Source of the DNA: Vulgatibacter sp035565615
Lineage (GTDB): Bacteria; Myxococcota; Myxococcia; Myxococcales; Vulgatibacteraceae
Reading direction: 5' to 3'
DNA: 33,091 nucleotides
NCBI GenBank assembly: GCA_035565615.1
Contig: DATMSB010000137.1
Coordinates: 1-33,091 of the forward strand
The position numbers and the translations under genes were made by a program. This document shows positions 13,393 to 23,553 of this stretch, piece after piece; the first letter of the stretch is position 1, and every line of letters begins with the position of its first letter. The notes under the pieces were generated by a model. It was not told where the DNA came from. It did not search any database and was given only the letters and a program-made list of their open reading frames with translations.

Positions 13393-15255
13393 TCAGTTCG
13401 CCGCCGCGATCGGCCCGCCGAGATCCCGGGAGAGGGCCCGGGCGACCGCGCCCGGCCTGCCTCGATCGACCCGCAGGTAGGGGGTGCCGGACGCCCTGCA
13501 CGCCCGGGCCAGGCGGGCGTCGTACTTGTGGCCCATGAAGCCGGTGGCGGCGAAGACGAAGTCGTAGGCCCTGGCGCCGATCGCCTTCACCGCGGCGTCC
13601 ACCCGCCGCGGGGTCGCCTCGGCCCACTCCAGCCTCTCGAGCTCGAGCATCGCCTGCAGCCGCTCCTGCAGCGCGCCGTCGGTGCGGTTGCCGACGAAGA
13701 GGGCGCGCTTTCCCTGGGTGAGCGCGCGCAGGTCGTCGGGGAGGACCTCCGGCTCCTCCGCCTCGACCTCCGGATCCTCGGGCGGGGCCACGGCGTTGGA
13801 GGGGGGCGCCGGCTCTTCGTCCCGCGTGGAGATCGCCACCTTGAGCTTCTGGAGCCTGCGCCGGATCCGCCGATCGCTCTCGCCGAGCCGCGCCTCGTCG
13901 ATCGCCAGGATGCGATCGTGCAGCCCCGCGCACGCCTGGAGGATCGTGTTCTGGTGGGAGCCGGTGAGGGGCAGCGCCCGATCCAGCCAAGCGACGAGCG
14001 CGCCGTCGTCGGCGGTGGCGGGGGGCACGCTCTCGATCACCCGCTCGAGAGTGAGCGCCTCCCTGGCCCGCTGCTGGTTGGCCCCGATGAGCGTCGCCCA
14101 GCTCCTGGGAGGCCGGTACGCCGGATCGAGGTACTCGGCGGCGGTGGAGAACCCGCTCACCCTCTGTGTCCAGAACCGGAGGCGACCGGCGGCGTCGCCC
14201 CACCGGGGATCCTTCGAGCAGGGGACCCGGAGCCAGCGCAGGTGCCGGGCCCATCGCTCGAGATCCGCCGCCGGCGGGGTCGTCCCACCCTTGGGCTGTG
14301 TGCCCTCCAGGGGGCCGCCCGCGTCCTCGAGCTCCGCCACGAGGGAGGCGAGCATCGACTCGGGATCGGGGGGAGGCGGGAAGGCCTGCGCGCGGTCGGC
14401 CCAGCCCTCGGCGTCGCAGCCCGCCGCCGCCTCCTCCTCGTCCACCTTGCGCAGCGCCTCGCTCGCGAGGCGGGCGACGTCGCTCCAGGTCTCGGGCACC
14501 TCGTCGGTGAGGCCGCGCAGATCGCGGGTGCGGGTGCTGGCGGGCGTGGTGTGGATCTGGAAGGCGGAGACGGTCCCGGGCCACCACGACTCCGTGAGGG
14601 ACCGCAGCCGCTTGACGATCGCGAGGACGCTCGGGGTGACGCCGACGCCCCGGGGATCGGATTGCCACGACCGCGCCTCGGCGAGCCAGGAGAGGAGCAG
14701 GAGGCGCTGCCTCCTGGGCGAGAGCACCGCGGCCTCACCCCGGCTCGCCTCGATCCGTGCCGCCAGCGCCTCGAGTGCCTCGCCGGCGGCGCGCCGCTCC
14801 TCCTCGGTGGGGGCGGCGACGAGCGGCAGCCGCGGACGATCCGCCTCCGGCGCAGGATCGTCCGATGGGCGCGGCGGGGCGTCTCCCATCTCCGCGGCAG
14901 GTCCTGCCCTCGCCGACGCGGCGACCTCGGCAGCGTTCGCCGCGTCCTCGACCGCTTCTTCCCGACCCTCCGATCCGGCGGGGCCGGTCTCCGTCGAACC
15001 CCCTTCATTCGCTTCGGCGGCCGCCCCTTCGCGAGCCGCATCGAGTCCCGACTCCGCCGCGATCGCGAGGGCGCGCCTCGCCGGCGGCGACGGAAAGCAG
15101 CGCGCCAACGCGGCCTCGAACGCCTCGGAGGACGTCGGCCCCGATCCCAGCCAGGACTCTCCGTCGCCCGAGATCAGACAATCGGCCCATTCGTGCCGTC
15201 GTTCCAGGATTCGATAGCCGGCGTTCTTCAGAAATTCTCGAACGAGTGTTTCCAT
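13393..15255 (-). CDS. Large protein with C-terminal DUF2325 domain
   Basis: A 620-residue protein. The last 95 or so residues (R-A-L-F-V-G-N-R, later Y-D-F-V-F-A-A-T-G-F-M-G-H-K-Y and C-R-A-S-G-T-P-Y-L-R-V) match DUF2325, a small Rossmann-like domain with conserved H-K and C-R motifs and no assigned activity. Residues 1-55 form a small compact domain (Y-R-I-L-E-R-R-H-E-W-A-D-C-L-I). Residues 60-165 are an Ala/Glu/Pro-rich disordered linker, and 165-510 an all-helical region with many Trp, unknown to me. AGGAGG favours the ATG at 15255 over a GTG at 15297. It is divergent from the CCA-enzyme gene. Confidence 0.75.
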   Translation of the reverse strand: METLVREFLKNAGYRILERRHEWADCLISGDGESWLGSGPTSSEAFEAALARCFPSPPARRALAIAAESGLDAAREGAAAEANEGGSTETGPAGSEGREEAVEDAANAAEVAASARAGPAAEMGDAPPRPSDDPAPEADRPRLPLVAAPTEEERRAAGEALEALAARIEASRGEAAVLSPRRQRLLLLSWLAEARSWQSDPRGVGVTPSVLAIVKRLRSLTESWWPGTVSAFQIHTTPASTRTRDLRGLTDEVPETWSDVARLASEALRKVDEEEAAAGCDAEGWADRAQAFPPPPDPESMLASLVAELEDAGGPLEGTQPKGGTTPPAADLERWARHLRWLRVPCSKDPRWGDAAGRLRFWTQRVSGFSTAAEYLDPAYRPPRSWATLIGANQQRAREALTLERVIESVPPATADDGALVAWLDRALPLTGSHQNTILQACAGLHDRILAIDEARLGESDRRIRRRLQKLKVAISTRDEEPAPPSNAVAPPEDPEVEAEEPEVLPDDLRALTQGKRALFVGNRTDGALQERLQAMLELERLEWAEATPRRVDAAVKAIGARAYDFVFAATGFMGHKYDARLARACRASGTPYLRVDRGRPGAVARALSRDLGGPIAAAN

Positions 15256-15363
15256 GTTCGGCGGAGCCTCCTCTGCAGATGCCCCCCGGTTCACCACAAG
15301 CTAGACAGCGACGACGCGCAGGGAAGTGGTCGGATTCGATGGTGGTGGCCTAACCTCCGATCG

Positions 15364-16776
15364 ATGGAAGCGATTCCGGAAGGGCTGTCGGCCTTCTCGC
15401 CGCCGCCCGCATTGCGCCGCGTCCTCGCGGGGTTGCGCGGCGCCGGCTACGAGGCGTTCCTCGTCGGCGGGGCGGTCCGCGACCTCGCCTGCGGCGCCCC
15501 ATCCGGGGCGCTGGAGTTCGACCTGGCGACGGACGCCCATCCGGATCGAGTCGCCGCGCTCTTCGGTCGCGTCGTCGACACCGGCATCTCGCACGGCACG
15601 GTGACGGTCGTCGAGGACGGGCAGGCCTTCGAGGTCACCACCTACCGGGGTCGCCGGCCGGAGCGAGGGGCGCCGCTGCCCCGCGACGTCGGCACCATGG
15701 AGGAAGACCTCTCCAAGCGCGACTTCACCATCAACGCCATGGCGTACGATCCGATGGATCGCCGCCTCCTGGATCTCCACGGCGGGCGGCGCGATCTCGC
15801 CGCTGGCGTCGTCCGCGCGGTGGGCGATCCGGACGAGCGCTTCGCCGAGGATCCCTTGCGCACCATGCGGGCCTGCCGGTTCGCGGCGCGCTTCGGGTTT
15901 CGGGTCGACCGCGCCACCCGGCGCGCGATCCCGCGGCACCTGGAGGCCTTTCGGGACGTGGCGGTGGAGCGGATCCAGGGCGAGCTCTCCAAGATCCTGG
16001 TGAGCGCGCATCCCCGCTACGGGATCGAGCTGCTGCGGGGCACGGGCCTCCTCCGCGTGATCCTCCCCGAGCTCCTCGAGGGCCTGGGCATGCGGCAGAA
16101 CCGCTGGCACCGCTACGACGTCTACCACCACGTCCTCCACGCGGTGCAGGCGGCGCGGCCCGACCTGGTGGTGCGCCTCGCCACCCTGCTGCACGACGTC
16201 TCCAAGCCGGCGACCGCCGCCCCCTCGGACAAGGCGCCCGGTGAGTTCACCTTCTACAGCCACGAGGTGGACGGCGCCCGGCGCGCCAGGGAGATCGGCG
16301 AGCGGCTCCGATTTCCGGCCAAGGTGATCGACGAGGTGGCCCTCCTGGTGCGGGAGCATCAGTTCGTCTACACCGACGAGTGGAGCGACGCCGCCGTGCG
16401 GCGGATGCTCGCGCGGGTGGGGGAGGAGCGCTTCGACGCGCTCCTCGCGGTCCGGGAGGCCGACATCCGGGGCAGGGGGATCGCGGTGGAGGAGGGCCTG
16501 GAGAACCTCGCCGCCCTGGAGCGCCGCGTGGCCGCGCTGCGATCCGAGAGGCCGGCGCTCCGGATCCGCGACCTCGCCCTCGACGGCAGGGACGTGATGC
16601 GAATCCTCGGCCTGGGCCCGTCGCCGCTGGTGGGCGAGGCGCTGCAGCACCTCCTGGGCGAGGTGCTGGAGTCCCCCGAGGCGAACACCCCGGAGAGCCT
16701 CGAGGCGCGGCTTCGCGCATGGTGGAGGGACCGCTCGTCCGCCGAAGACGAAGATCCGAGAAATCAAGACCGATGA
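15364..16776 (+). CDS. CCA-adding enzyme / poly(A) polymerase family with HD domain
   Basis: A 470-residue nucleotidyltransferase. The head has F-L-V-G-G-A-V-R-D-L (33-41), the metal-site region L-E51-F-D53-L-A-T, T-T-Y-R (92-95), S-K-R-D-F-T-I-N-A-M-A (117-127) and the R-F-A-E-D-P-L-R-T-M-R-A-C-R-F nucleotide-selection helix (159-173). A metal-dependent HD domain follows: Y-H-H-V-L-H (254-259) and L-H277-D278-V-S-K-P. It should repair or build tRNA 3' CCA, or polyadenylate RNA. The first acidic residue of the usual D-x-D is Glu51, which is unusual. The end of the protein (R-S-S-A-E-D-E-D) is a short acidic tail. Confidence 0.9.
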   Translation: MEAIPEGLSAFSPPPALRRVLAGLRGAGYEAFLVGGAVRDLACGAPSGALEFDLATDAHPDRVAALFGRVVDTGISHGTVTVVEDGQAFEVTTYRGRRPERGAPLPRDVGTMEEDLSKRDFTINAMAYDPMDRRLLDLHGGRRDLAAGVVRAVGDPDERFAEDPLRTMRACRFAARFGFRVDRATRRAIPRHLEAFRDVAVERIQGELSKILVSAHPRYGIELLRGTGLLRVILPELLEGLGMRQNRWHRYDVYHHVLHAVQAARPDLVVRLATLLHDVSKPATAAPSDKAPGEFTFYSHEVDGARRAREIGERLRFPAKVIDEVALLVREHQFVYTDEWSDAAVRRMLARVGEERFDALLAVREADIRGRGIAVEEGLENLAALERRVAALRSERPALRIRDLALDGRDVMRILGLGPSPLVGEALQHLLGEVLESPEANTPESLEARLRAWWRDRSSAEDEDPRNQDR

Positions 16777-16860
16777 GGCCGCTTTCCGCGCGGGCCCCGC
16801 CCTGGGTAGGATTGCACGGCTCCGGGCAGCTTCGGCGCCCGCCTGCCCCCGAGGTCGTCC

Positions 16861-19548
16861 ATGTCGCACGTTCGCCATGCCGCGCTTGGCCTGTCCTGCC
16901 TCCTCGCCGTCGGCGCCGCAGCGTCGGCCGGCGCCACCACCGAGTACAAGGCGACGCTGGTGCCGATCCAGTACGAGTCGCTTCCGATCGCCGGCGGAGA
17001 GCCGCTGGTCACCGTGAGCGGCGCCGACGAGTACATCGTCAACCAGTCGTACGAGATCACGCTCCCGTTCCCGGTGCGCTTCTTCGGCGTCGAACACACG
17101 ATCATCAACATGGCGTCGGTGGGCTACGTCACCTTCGGGCCCGGAGGAGACGTCTCCGGCGCGAACAACTACGCCGGCGCGCTCGCGGGCCACGATCTCC
17201 CCGATCCGATGGCACCCAACGACCTCATCGCCGTGTGGTGGATCGAGTCCACCTGCTACGACACCTCCTCCCCGGCGAACCTCCCGCTCTACAGCCAGGT
17301 GATCGGCACGGCGCCGAACCGGCAGTTCATCCTCCAGTGGCACTGCCGCCGCTACACGATGTTCCAGTCGGTCTCGCAGTTCCAGCTCGTGTTCACCGAG
17401 GGGTCGGAGCGGATCGAGGCCCGCTACGGCATCTTCACCACCGGCTCCGACACGCGCGAGATCGAGGCGACGATGGGCGTGGAAAACGCCACCGGCACGG
17501 CCGGGCTCCATGGACCGGGCCTGACCGGCGTCCCCTGCGGCACGGTCTGCGATCGCGCCGACTTCCCCCTGGGCCACGCGGTGATCTACGAGCCGAACCA
17601 GAAGTTCGGGGTCACGGCCCTCGACTCCGATCCGGTCGCCTACCTGGGCAGGATCTTCCACGTGAGGGCCGAGATCGAGAACGGCCTGCCGACCGACGCC
17701 CTGGGCTTCGACGTCGAGTTCTGGCTGAGCCCCACGCCCGGCATCGACTCGAGCTCCACCCTCCTCGGCAGGACCGAGGATCCGGTCGACGCCCTGAGCC
17801 AGACGACGATCTCGGTGGAGCTCGACGCCATGGTGCCCGGCGACCTCCCCCCGGGCACCTACCACCTGGTGGCGCGGGCGGATCCCGACGAGGTCCTCGC
17901 CCTCGACGATCGCGCCGGGACGACGCGAAGCCACGGCCCCCTCGTGGTGAGCACGCCCATGGCCGACGTGGCCGTCTCCTCGATCGCGACCCCGCCGTGG
18001 ATCCAGGTGGGGACGCCGACCGAGCTGGGCTGGGAGGCGCGGAACCTCGGCGTCGCGGACGCGGGCGCCATGACCTACGAGGTCGTCCTCTCGTCGACGG
18101 GCACCCTCGGCGACGACGCCGTCCCGCTGGCCAGCGGCGTCCTGCCCCCGATCCTCGAGGGCGCCGCCGTGGCCATGACCGACGAGATCGTCATCCCGGA
18201 GGCGTTCGAGCCGGGCAGGTGGTGGATTGGCGTGGTGATCGATCCCGGCGGCGAGGACGACGCGTCGCCCTCGAACAACGTCCGGGTCGCTCCGCTGCAG
18301 GTGCGCCATCCGCTGGCGCTCGAGGGGATCGAGCTCCCCGCGGCGACGGTGGGGTTCGCCTACTCCGCGCAGCTCGTGGCCACCGGGGGTGACGGCAACC
18401 ACGCCTTCCGGCTCGGCGAGGGGGGCGAGCTGCCTCCCGGCCTCGGGCTGTCGGAGGACGGCCTCTTGTCGGGGACGCCGACGGCGCTCTTCTCCGGCTC
18501 CTTCCCCGTGGAGGTCGAGTCGGCGGGCCTCACGGCCTCGGCGGACTTCTCCTTGATCGTCGAGGCGCCCCCGCTCGAGCTCGAGGCGAACGGCCCGAGC
18601 TCGGGGCAGGTGGGCGTCCCCTTCGCCCTCGAGTTGCGGGGCAAGGGTGGCGTCCCGCCCTACGAGTTCGCGCTCTCCTCGGGCACGCTCCCGGACGGCC
18701 TCGAGCTCGTCGTGGACGAGATCACCGGCACGCCCGCCGAGGACGGGATCTTCCGCGTCACCGTCACGGTCACCGACTCGGTGGGCGTGAGCGCGAGCGG
18801 CGACCTCACCCTCACCATCGAGAAGGCGCCGTCGCTCTTCTGCGTGAACTCGACCCTCGATCCGATGGTCCTCCTCGCCTCGGCCAGCGCCCAGGTGGCC
18901 GCCTCGGGGGGGACGCGCCCGTACACCTGGACGACGCTCACGGCGAGGCGACTGCCGAGCGACCTCGAGCCCCAGGGGGCCGAGATGCCGGAGGGCGCGC
19001 CGCCGCCCGGGCTCACCCTCGACGCCCTCTCCGGCGTCGTGAAGGGGAGCCCCGAGGTGGTCGGCACCTACGAGTGGATGCTCCACACCGAGGACGCGAC
19101 GGGCCTGGAGGTCGACTGCAAGGTCACCTTCGACGTGGTGCCGGATCGGGAGCTCGTCCTCCCCTCCGATCTCCCCCGGGCGACCCTCGGCGAGGCCTAT
19201 TCGGTCACGCTCGTCGCCGAGGGCGGGGGGAGCGTCGTCACCTGGAAGCCCGCCGGGGTCGCCGGCCTCGTCCTCGATTCGGCGGGCGTGCTGAGCGGAA
19301 CGCCGCAGGTGGAGATCCCCGACGGCGAGAGCCAGGTCTCCGTGTCCTTGCCCTTGGAGGCGTGGGACGAGCACCACCGCGTCGGCGGCGAGACCGCCAC
19401 CCTGGTGGTCGCCAGGAAGCCGGCCCCGGGATCCGGCGGCGCCAAGAAGAAGGGCGGCGGTTGCCAGGCCGCGGGCGGAGACGCCAGCCTGGCGCTCCTC
19501 GGCCTCGGGCTGGCCGTCCTCGGCCGGGGGATCCTGCGCCGGATCTAG
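16861..19548 (+). CDS. Secreted multi-Ig-domain protein with MYXO-CTERM-like sorting tail
   Basis: An 895-residue exported protein. Residues 1-25 are a Sec signal ending S-A-G-A. Residues 26-245 resemble the nidogen/adhesin-like N-terminal module of myxobacterial surface proteins (F-P-V-R-F-F-G, S-V-G-Y-V-T-F-G). About 365-485 is a CARDB-type Ig domain (A-D-V-A-V-S...N-N-V-R-V). About 490-860 holds four putative-Ig (He_PIG) repeats with L-P-x-G-L-x-L...G-x-L-S-G-T-P. The end is G-G-G-C, a hydrophobic helix (L-A-L-L-G-L-G-L-A-V-L-G) and R-R, the layout of MYXO-CTERM sorting tails whose Cys is processed for surface display. Probably adhesive or structural. Confidence 0.85.
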   Translation: MSHVRHAALGLSCLLAVGAAASAGATTEYKATLVPIQYESLPIAGGEPLVTVSGADEYIVNQSYEITLPFPVRFFGVEHTIINMASVGYVTFGPGGDVSGANNYAGALAGHDLPDPMAPNDLIAVWWIESTCYDTSSPANLPLYSQVIGTAPNRQFILQWHCRRYTMFQSVSQFQLVFTEGSERIEARYGIFTTGSDTREIEATMGVENATGTAGLHGPGLTGVPCGTVCDRADFPLGHAVIYEPNQKFGVTALDSDPVAYLGRIFHVRAEIENGLPTDALGFDVEFWLSPTPGIDSSSTLLGRTEDPVDALSQTTISVELDAMVPGDLPPGTYHLVARADPDEVLALDDRAGTTRSHGPLVVSTPMADVAVSSIATPPWIQVGTPTELGWEARNLGVADAGAMTYEVVLSSTGTLGDDAVPLASGVLPPILEGAAVAMTDEIVIPEAFEPGRWWIGVVIDPGGEDDASPSNNVRVAPLQVRHPLALEGIELPAATVGFAYSAQLVATGGDGNHAFRLGEGGELPPGLGLSEDGLLSGTPTALFSGSFPVEVESAGLTASADFSLIVEAPPLELEANGPSSGQVGVPFALELRGKGGVPPYEFALSSGTLPDGLELVVDEITGTPAEDGIFRVTVTVTDSVGVSASGDLTLTIEKAPSLFCVNSTLDPMVLLASASAQVAASGGTRPYTWTTLTARRLPSDLEPQGAEMPEGAPPPGLTLDALSGVVKGSPEVVGTYEWMLHTEDATGLEVDCKVTFDVVPDRELVLPSDLPRATLGEAYSVTLVAEGGGSVVTWKPAGVAGLVLDSAGVLSGTPQVEIPDGESQVSVSLPLEAWDEHHRVGGETATLVVARKPAPGSGGAKKKGGGCQAAGGDASLALLGLGLAVLGRGILRRI

Positions 19549-19623
19549 TGGCGGGGGGCGCCCGTCGCCTCGCCCCGCATCCGCGGGCACGTGCGGCACC
19601 CCCGGCGTGTTACAACGCCGCCG

Positions 19624-20703
19624 ATGCGCGTCGTGGTCGCCATGTCGGGAGGCGTCGACTCCTCCGCCGCCGCCGCGCTCCTGCACGAGCAGGGGCACGA
19701 GGTGATCGGCGTGTCGCTGCGGCTGGCGCGCACCGGCAGGCCCAGCGCGCCGGGGCGGTGCTGCTCGCCCGACGACCTCGAGGACGCCCGCGCGGTGGCG
19801 AACGCCCTCGGGATCCCCTTCTACGTCTTCGAGGCGACCGACCTCTTCGAGGAGAAGGTCGTCCGCCCCTTCGTCGACTCCTACCTGGACGGCGAGACCC
19901 CGCTCCCCTGCGCCGCGTGCAACCGGGAGGTGAAGTTCGGGCACCTGCTCGCCCGCGCCCGCGCCCTCGGGGCGAAGCTCGCCACCGGCCACTACGCGCG
20001 CATCGAAGGCGACGGTCCCTACCGGCTCCTGCGCGGCGTCGACGCGACCCGGGATCAGGGCTACTTCCTCTACGAGCTGAAGCAGGCGGAGCTCGCCGAG
20101 CTGGTGTTCCCGGTGGGCGGCCTCACCAAGGCGGAGACCCGCGCCATCGCGCGGCGGGCCGGCCTCTCCACCGCCGACAAGGCGGAGTCCCAGGATCTCT
20201 GCTTCATCCCCGATGGCCACACCGCGGCCTTCGTCGCCCGCGTGGCGGCGAAGGCGGGGCGGCCCCCGGCCCCCGGCCGGATCGTCGATCGCGAGGGCCG
20301 GACGCTCGGGACCCACGCCGGTTTGCACGCCTACACCGTCGGCCAGCGCAAGGGCCTGCCCCAGGCGCCGGCGGCGGCGGGGGGCATGCGGCTTCCGCTC
20401 TACGTGGAGGCGCTTCGCCCCGAGCATAACGAGGTGGTGGTGGGCCCTGCGGCCGACCTGTCGCGCTCCACCTTCGCGGCGGCGCGCGCGTCGTGGGTGG
20501 CCGGACATCCGCCGCCGGAGGACGAGATCCTCACCGTCCGCATCCGGCACCGGCACGAGGGCACCCGTTGCACCGTGCGCGCCGTCGGCGACCGATTCGA
20601 GGTCCACACCCTCGAGCCGGTCCGCGCCCCGGCCCCCGGCCAGGCGGCGGTCGTCTACCGGGGCGACGAGATCCTCGGCGGCGGCATCATCCGCCGGAGC
20701 TGA
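19624..20703 (+). CDS. mnmA: tRNA-specific 2-thiouridylase MnmA
   Basis: A 359-residue enzyme that thiolates U34 of tRNA-Lys, -Glu and -Gln. The PP-loop is A-M-S-G-G-V-D-S-S (6-14). Catalytic Cys96 lies in P-L-P-C-A-A-C-N-R-E-V-K-F (usual form P-N-P-C-x-x-C-N), and the second Cys193 in S-Q-D-L-C-F-I-P. T-G-H-Y-A-R and D-Q-G-Y-F-L-Y are intact, and the C-terminal beta-barrel (G-G-G-I-I) is complete. I took the ATG at 19624, where V-V-V-A-M-S-G-G begins, over one at 19591 because the family starts there. The ribosome site is weak. It follows the Ig protein by 75 bp. Confidence 0.95.
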   Translation: MRVVVAMSGGVDSSAAAALLHEQGHEVIGVSLRLARTGRPSAPGRCCSPDDLEDARAVANALGIPFYVFEATDLFEEKVVRPFVDSYLDGETPLPCAACNREVKFGHLLARARALGAKLATGHYARIEGDGPYRLLRGVDATRDQGYFLYELKQAELAELVFPVGGLTKAETRAIARRAGLSTADKAESQDLCFIPDGHTAAFVARVAAKAGRPPAPGRIVDREGRTLGTHAGLHAYTVGQRKGLPQAPAAAGGMRLPLYVEALRPEHNEVVVGPAADLSRSTFAAARASWVAGHPPPEDEILTVRIRHRHEGTRCTVRAVGDRFEVHTLEPVRAPAPGQAAVVYRGDEILGGGIIRRS

Positions 20704-20732
20704 GCCGCGAGGCCGATCCCTCGCGGGGCGCG

Positions 20733-22046
20733 CTAGTAGTAGGGGGGCAGGTAGCCCCAGCAGCGGTGGTCGCCGGCGGCGTCGATCGCGCACGCGTACT
20801 CGCCCCTCATGCTCAGCTCCACGAAGCTTCCGGTGGGCGCGTCCTCCATGCCGATCCCCCAGCAGGCGATCGTCCCGTCCGACCGCATCGCGCAGCTCGC
20901 CTGCGAGGGGGAGGGTGGACGCCGTCGCGCAGCAGGGGCCGAGGTCGGTCCAGGGCCCCTCCGCGTCCCCGCTCGATCGCTGCCAGGACGCAGTGAGCCC
21001 GGTGGTCGTCGCCCGCCGCCGCCCCATCACCGGAGCCGAGGGCTCGCCGGGATCTGCGCCGGTGACGGCTCGCATCCGGTACGGGAGGAGGTCGGGCTGT
21101 CCCACGGTGAACCGGCCGGAGGAGGAGGGGAGGGTCACCTCCGCGCTCCGGAGCGAGTAGCGCGGCTCCTCGAACCCGGCGGGCACGATTCGGCCCAGCG
21201 GCGCGTCGGTGTCGAGGACGGTGGGGCCCGGACCCGCGGGATGCCAGGTGGCGCCGTCGTCCCGCGAGAACTCGTACCCGACGATCGGCGAGTCGGCGCG
21301 TCGCCCCCGGCGACGCGGATCGCGCCTCCCCGTAGAGCGCGACGACCTCGAAGAGGCTGGCCGGCCGCGCCGCCGGCTCCATCCAGTAGAGGCGGACGCC
21401 GTCCGTCTCGTTGGTCGATGCGGTGACGTTGGTCGGCGGGCCGGCGGGGAAGGTCTCGTCGTCCAGGTGGGAGGTGGTCCCCGCCGGCACGGTGGCGATC
21501 GCGATGCCGTCGCGGACGATCTCGTATCCCTCGACGGGCTGGAGCGCGCCGCTCCCCGTCAAGGTCGGGGTCGCCATCGGCTCGTCGCTCCAGTCCCAGT
21601 TGGGGACGAACTCCATCCTGTATCGGTGCGAGCCGAAGGCGAAGGGGGCCGGCTCCGTCCATTCGAGCAGGACGCCATCCTCGCGATCCGTCGAGGCGAC
21701 CAGCGCGGGGGCCGAGGCCGGCACCACCTGCATGCGATCCTCCCACTCCGATGCGGTCGGGTCCGAGAGCTCGGCGACGGCCTCGTCGTCGCGGAAGATC
21801 CAGAAGGCCGAGACGACGTAGGAGTGGAGGGCCCCGGGGGTGGCCCCCGGCGGGTTCCAGCGGACGACGATCCCGCTCGATGACGAAGGAGAGGGGCGCC
21901 GCGCCCGCGGGGAGGGTCCACGTCAGCCGCACGGCGGCAGGGTCGTCGCTGCTCGCCTGGAGCGACCCCGCCTCCAGGTTCGCCTCTTCCTCGGGTGCCG
22001 CATCGCATCCCGCGGTCGCCATCGCGAGGCCGAAGGCCAAGGTCAT
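20733..22046 (-). pseudogene. RCC1/Fn3-type lipoprotein gene with about four frameshifts
   Basis: The minus-strand reading starts at an ATG at 22046 with a short lipoprotein signal (A-T-A-G-C), but protein-like sequence then jumps frame repeatedly. It moves to a second frame near 21880 (I-V-V-R-W-N-P-P-G-A...S-Y-V-V-S-A-F-W), back near 21325 (A-I-R-V-A-G-G-D-A), to the third near 21300 (S-P-I-V-G-Y-E-F-S-R-D-D-G) and back near 20930 (Q-A-S-C-A-M-R-S-D-G-T-I-A-C-W-G), ending at a TAG at 20733. Joined, it is a lipoprotein with Fn3-like modules and at least two RCC1-type C-x-W-G repeats. The neighbouring genes are intact, so decay of this gene is more likely than poor sequence, though assembly error cannot be excluded. 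Confidence 0.8.
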
Positions 22047-22234
22047 TCCAACCTCGGCGACCGTTCGTACTCCAATGATTCGCGCCTCGTATACCGCGCG
22101 TCGCACGGAGCGAGCAACCGGGGGTGCGCCCGCCCGCCGGGCGAAGAGGAGGATCCCGGCCTCGCCGCGCGCCATCTTTGGGGCGGCGCATGGTCGACGG
22201 CCGTATGGAAGTCCTGCGCCGAGAGAGGAGCGGC

Positions 22235-22263
22235 TTGACCCACCCCGCGACGGGTGGATATTT
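22235..22263 (+). promoter_or_regulatory. Predicted promoter and operator of the thiolase/CoA-transferase operon
   Basis: TTGACC (22235-22240), a 17-bp spacer and ATATTT (22258-22263) lie 45 bp before the thiolase ATG. The spacer carries an inverted repeat, CCACCC-N6-GGGTGG (22240-22257), placed where a bound repressor would block RNA polymerase. Confidence 0.5.
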
Positions 22264-22308
22264 GGACCCACTTTCGCGGCCCCGCGAGGGACCGCTCGGA
22301 GACCAGGC

Positions 22309-23493
<1,185 letters not shown>

Positions 23494-23503
23494 CGCTTCT
23501 CTT

Positions 23504-23527
23504 CGGCGCCCTCGCTCGGGGGCGCCG
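23504..23527 (+). repeat. Hairpin between thiolase and CoA-transferase genes
   Basis: A perfect 8-bp stem, CGGCGCCC/GGGCGCCG, with an 8-nt loop lies in the 60-bp gap. There is no T-run. It could stabilise the upstream mRNA or tune downstream expression. Confidence 0.5.
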
Positions 23528-23553
23528 TCGCATCCGATTCGAGGAGGCCAGGC

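Noticed and set aside
12161..14668. 835-codon minus-strand frame
   Set aside because: It runs out of frame through the peroxiredoxin and DUF2325 genes. Only the last 90 or so codons look like protein and were kept as a remnant.
13528..16776. 1082-codon plus-strand frame
   Set aside because: Only the last 470 codons are a real gene; the rest is antisense to the DUF2325 protein.
15301..21186. 1961-codon open frame on the minus strand
   Set aside because: It is antisense to the CCA enzyme, Ig protein and mnmA, which have clear domains. The translation is Arg/Gly/His-rich, as expected from GC-rich codon bias; only its first part coincides with the broken lipoprotein gene.
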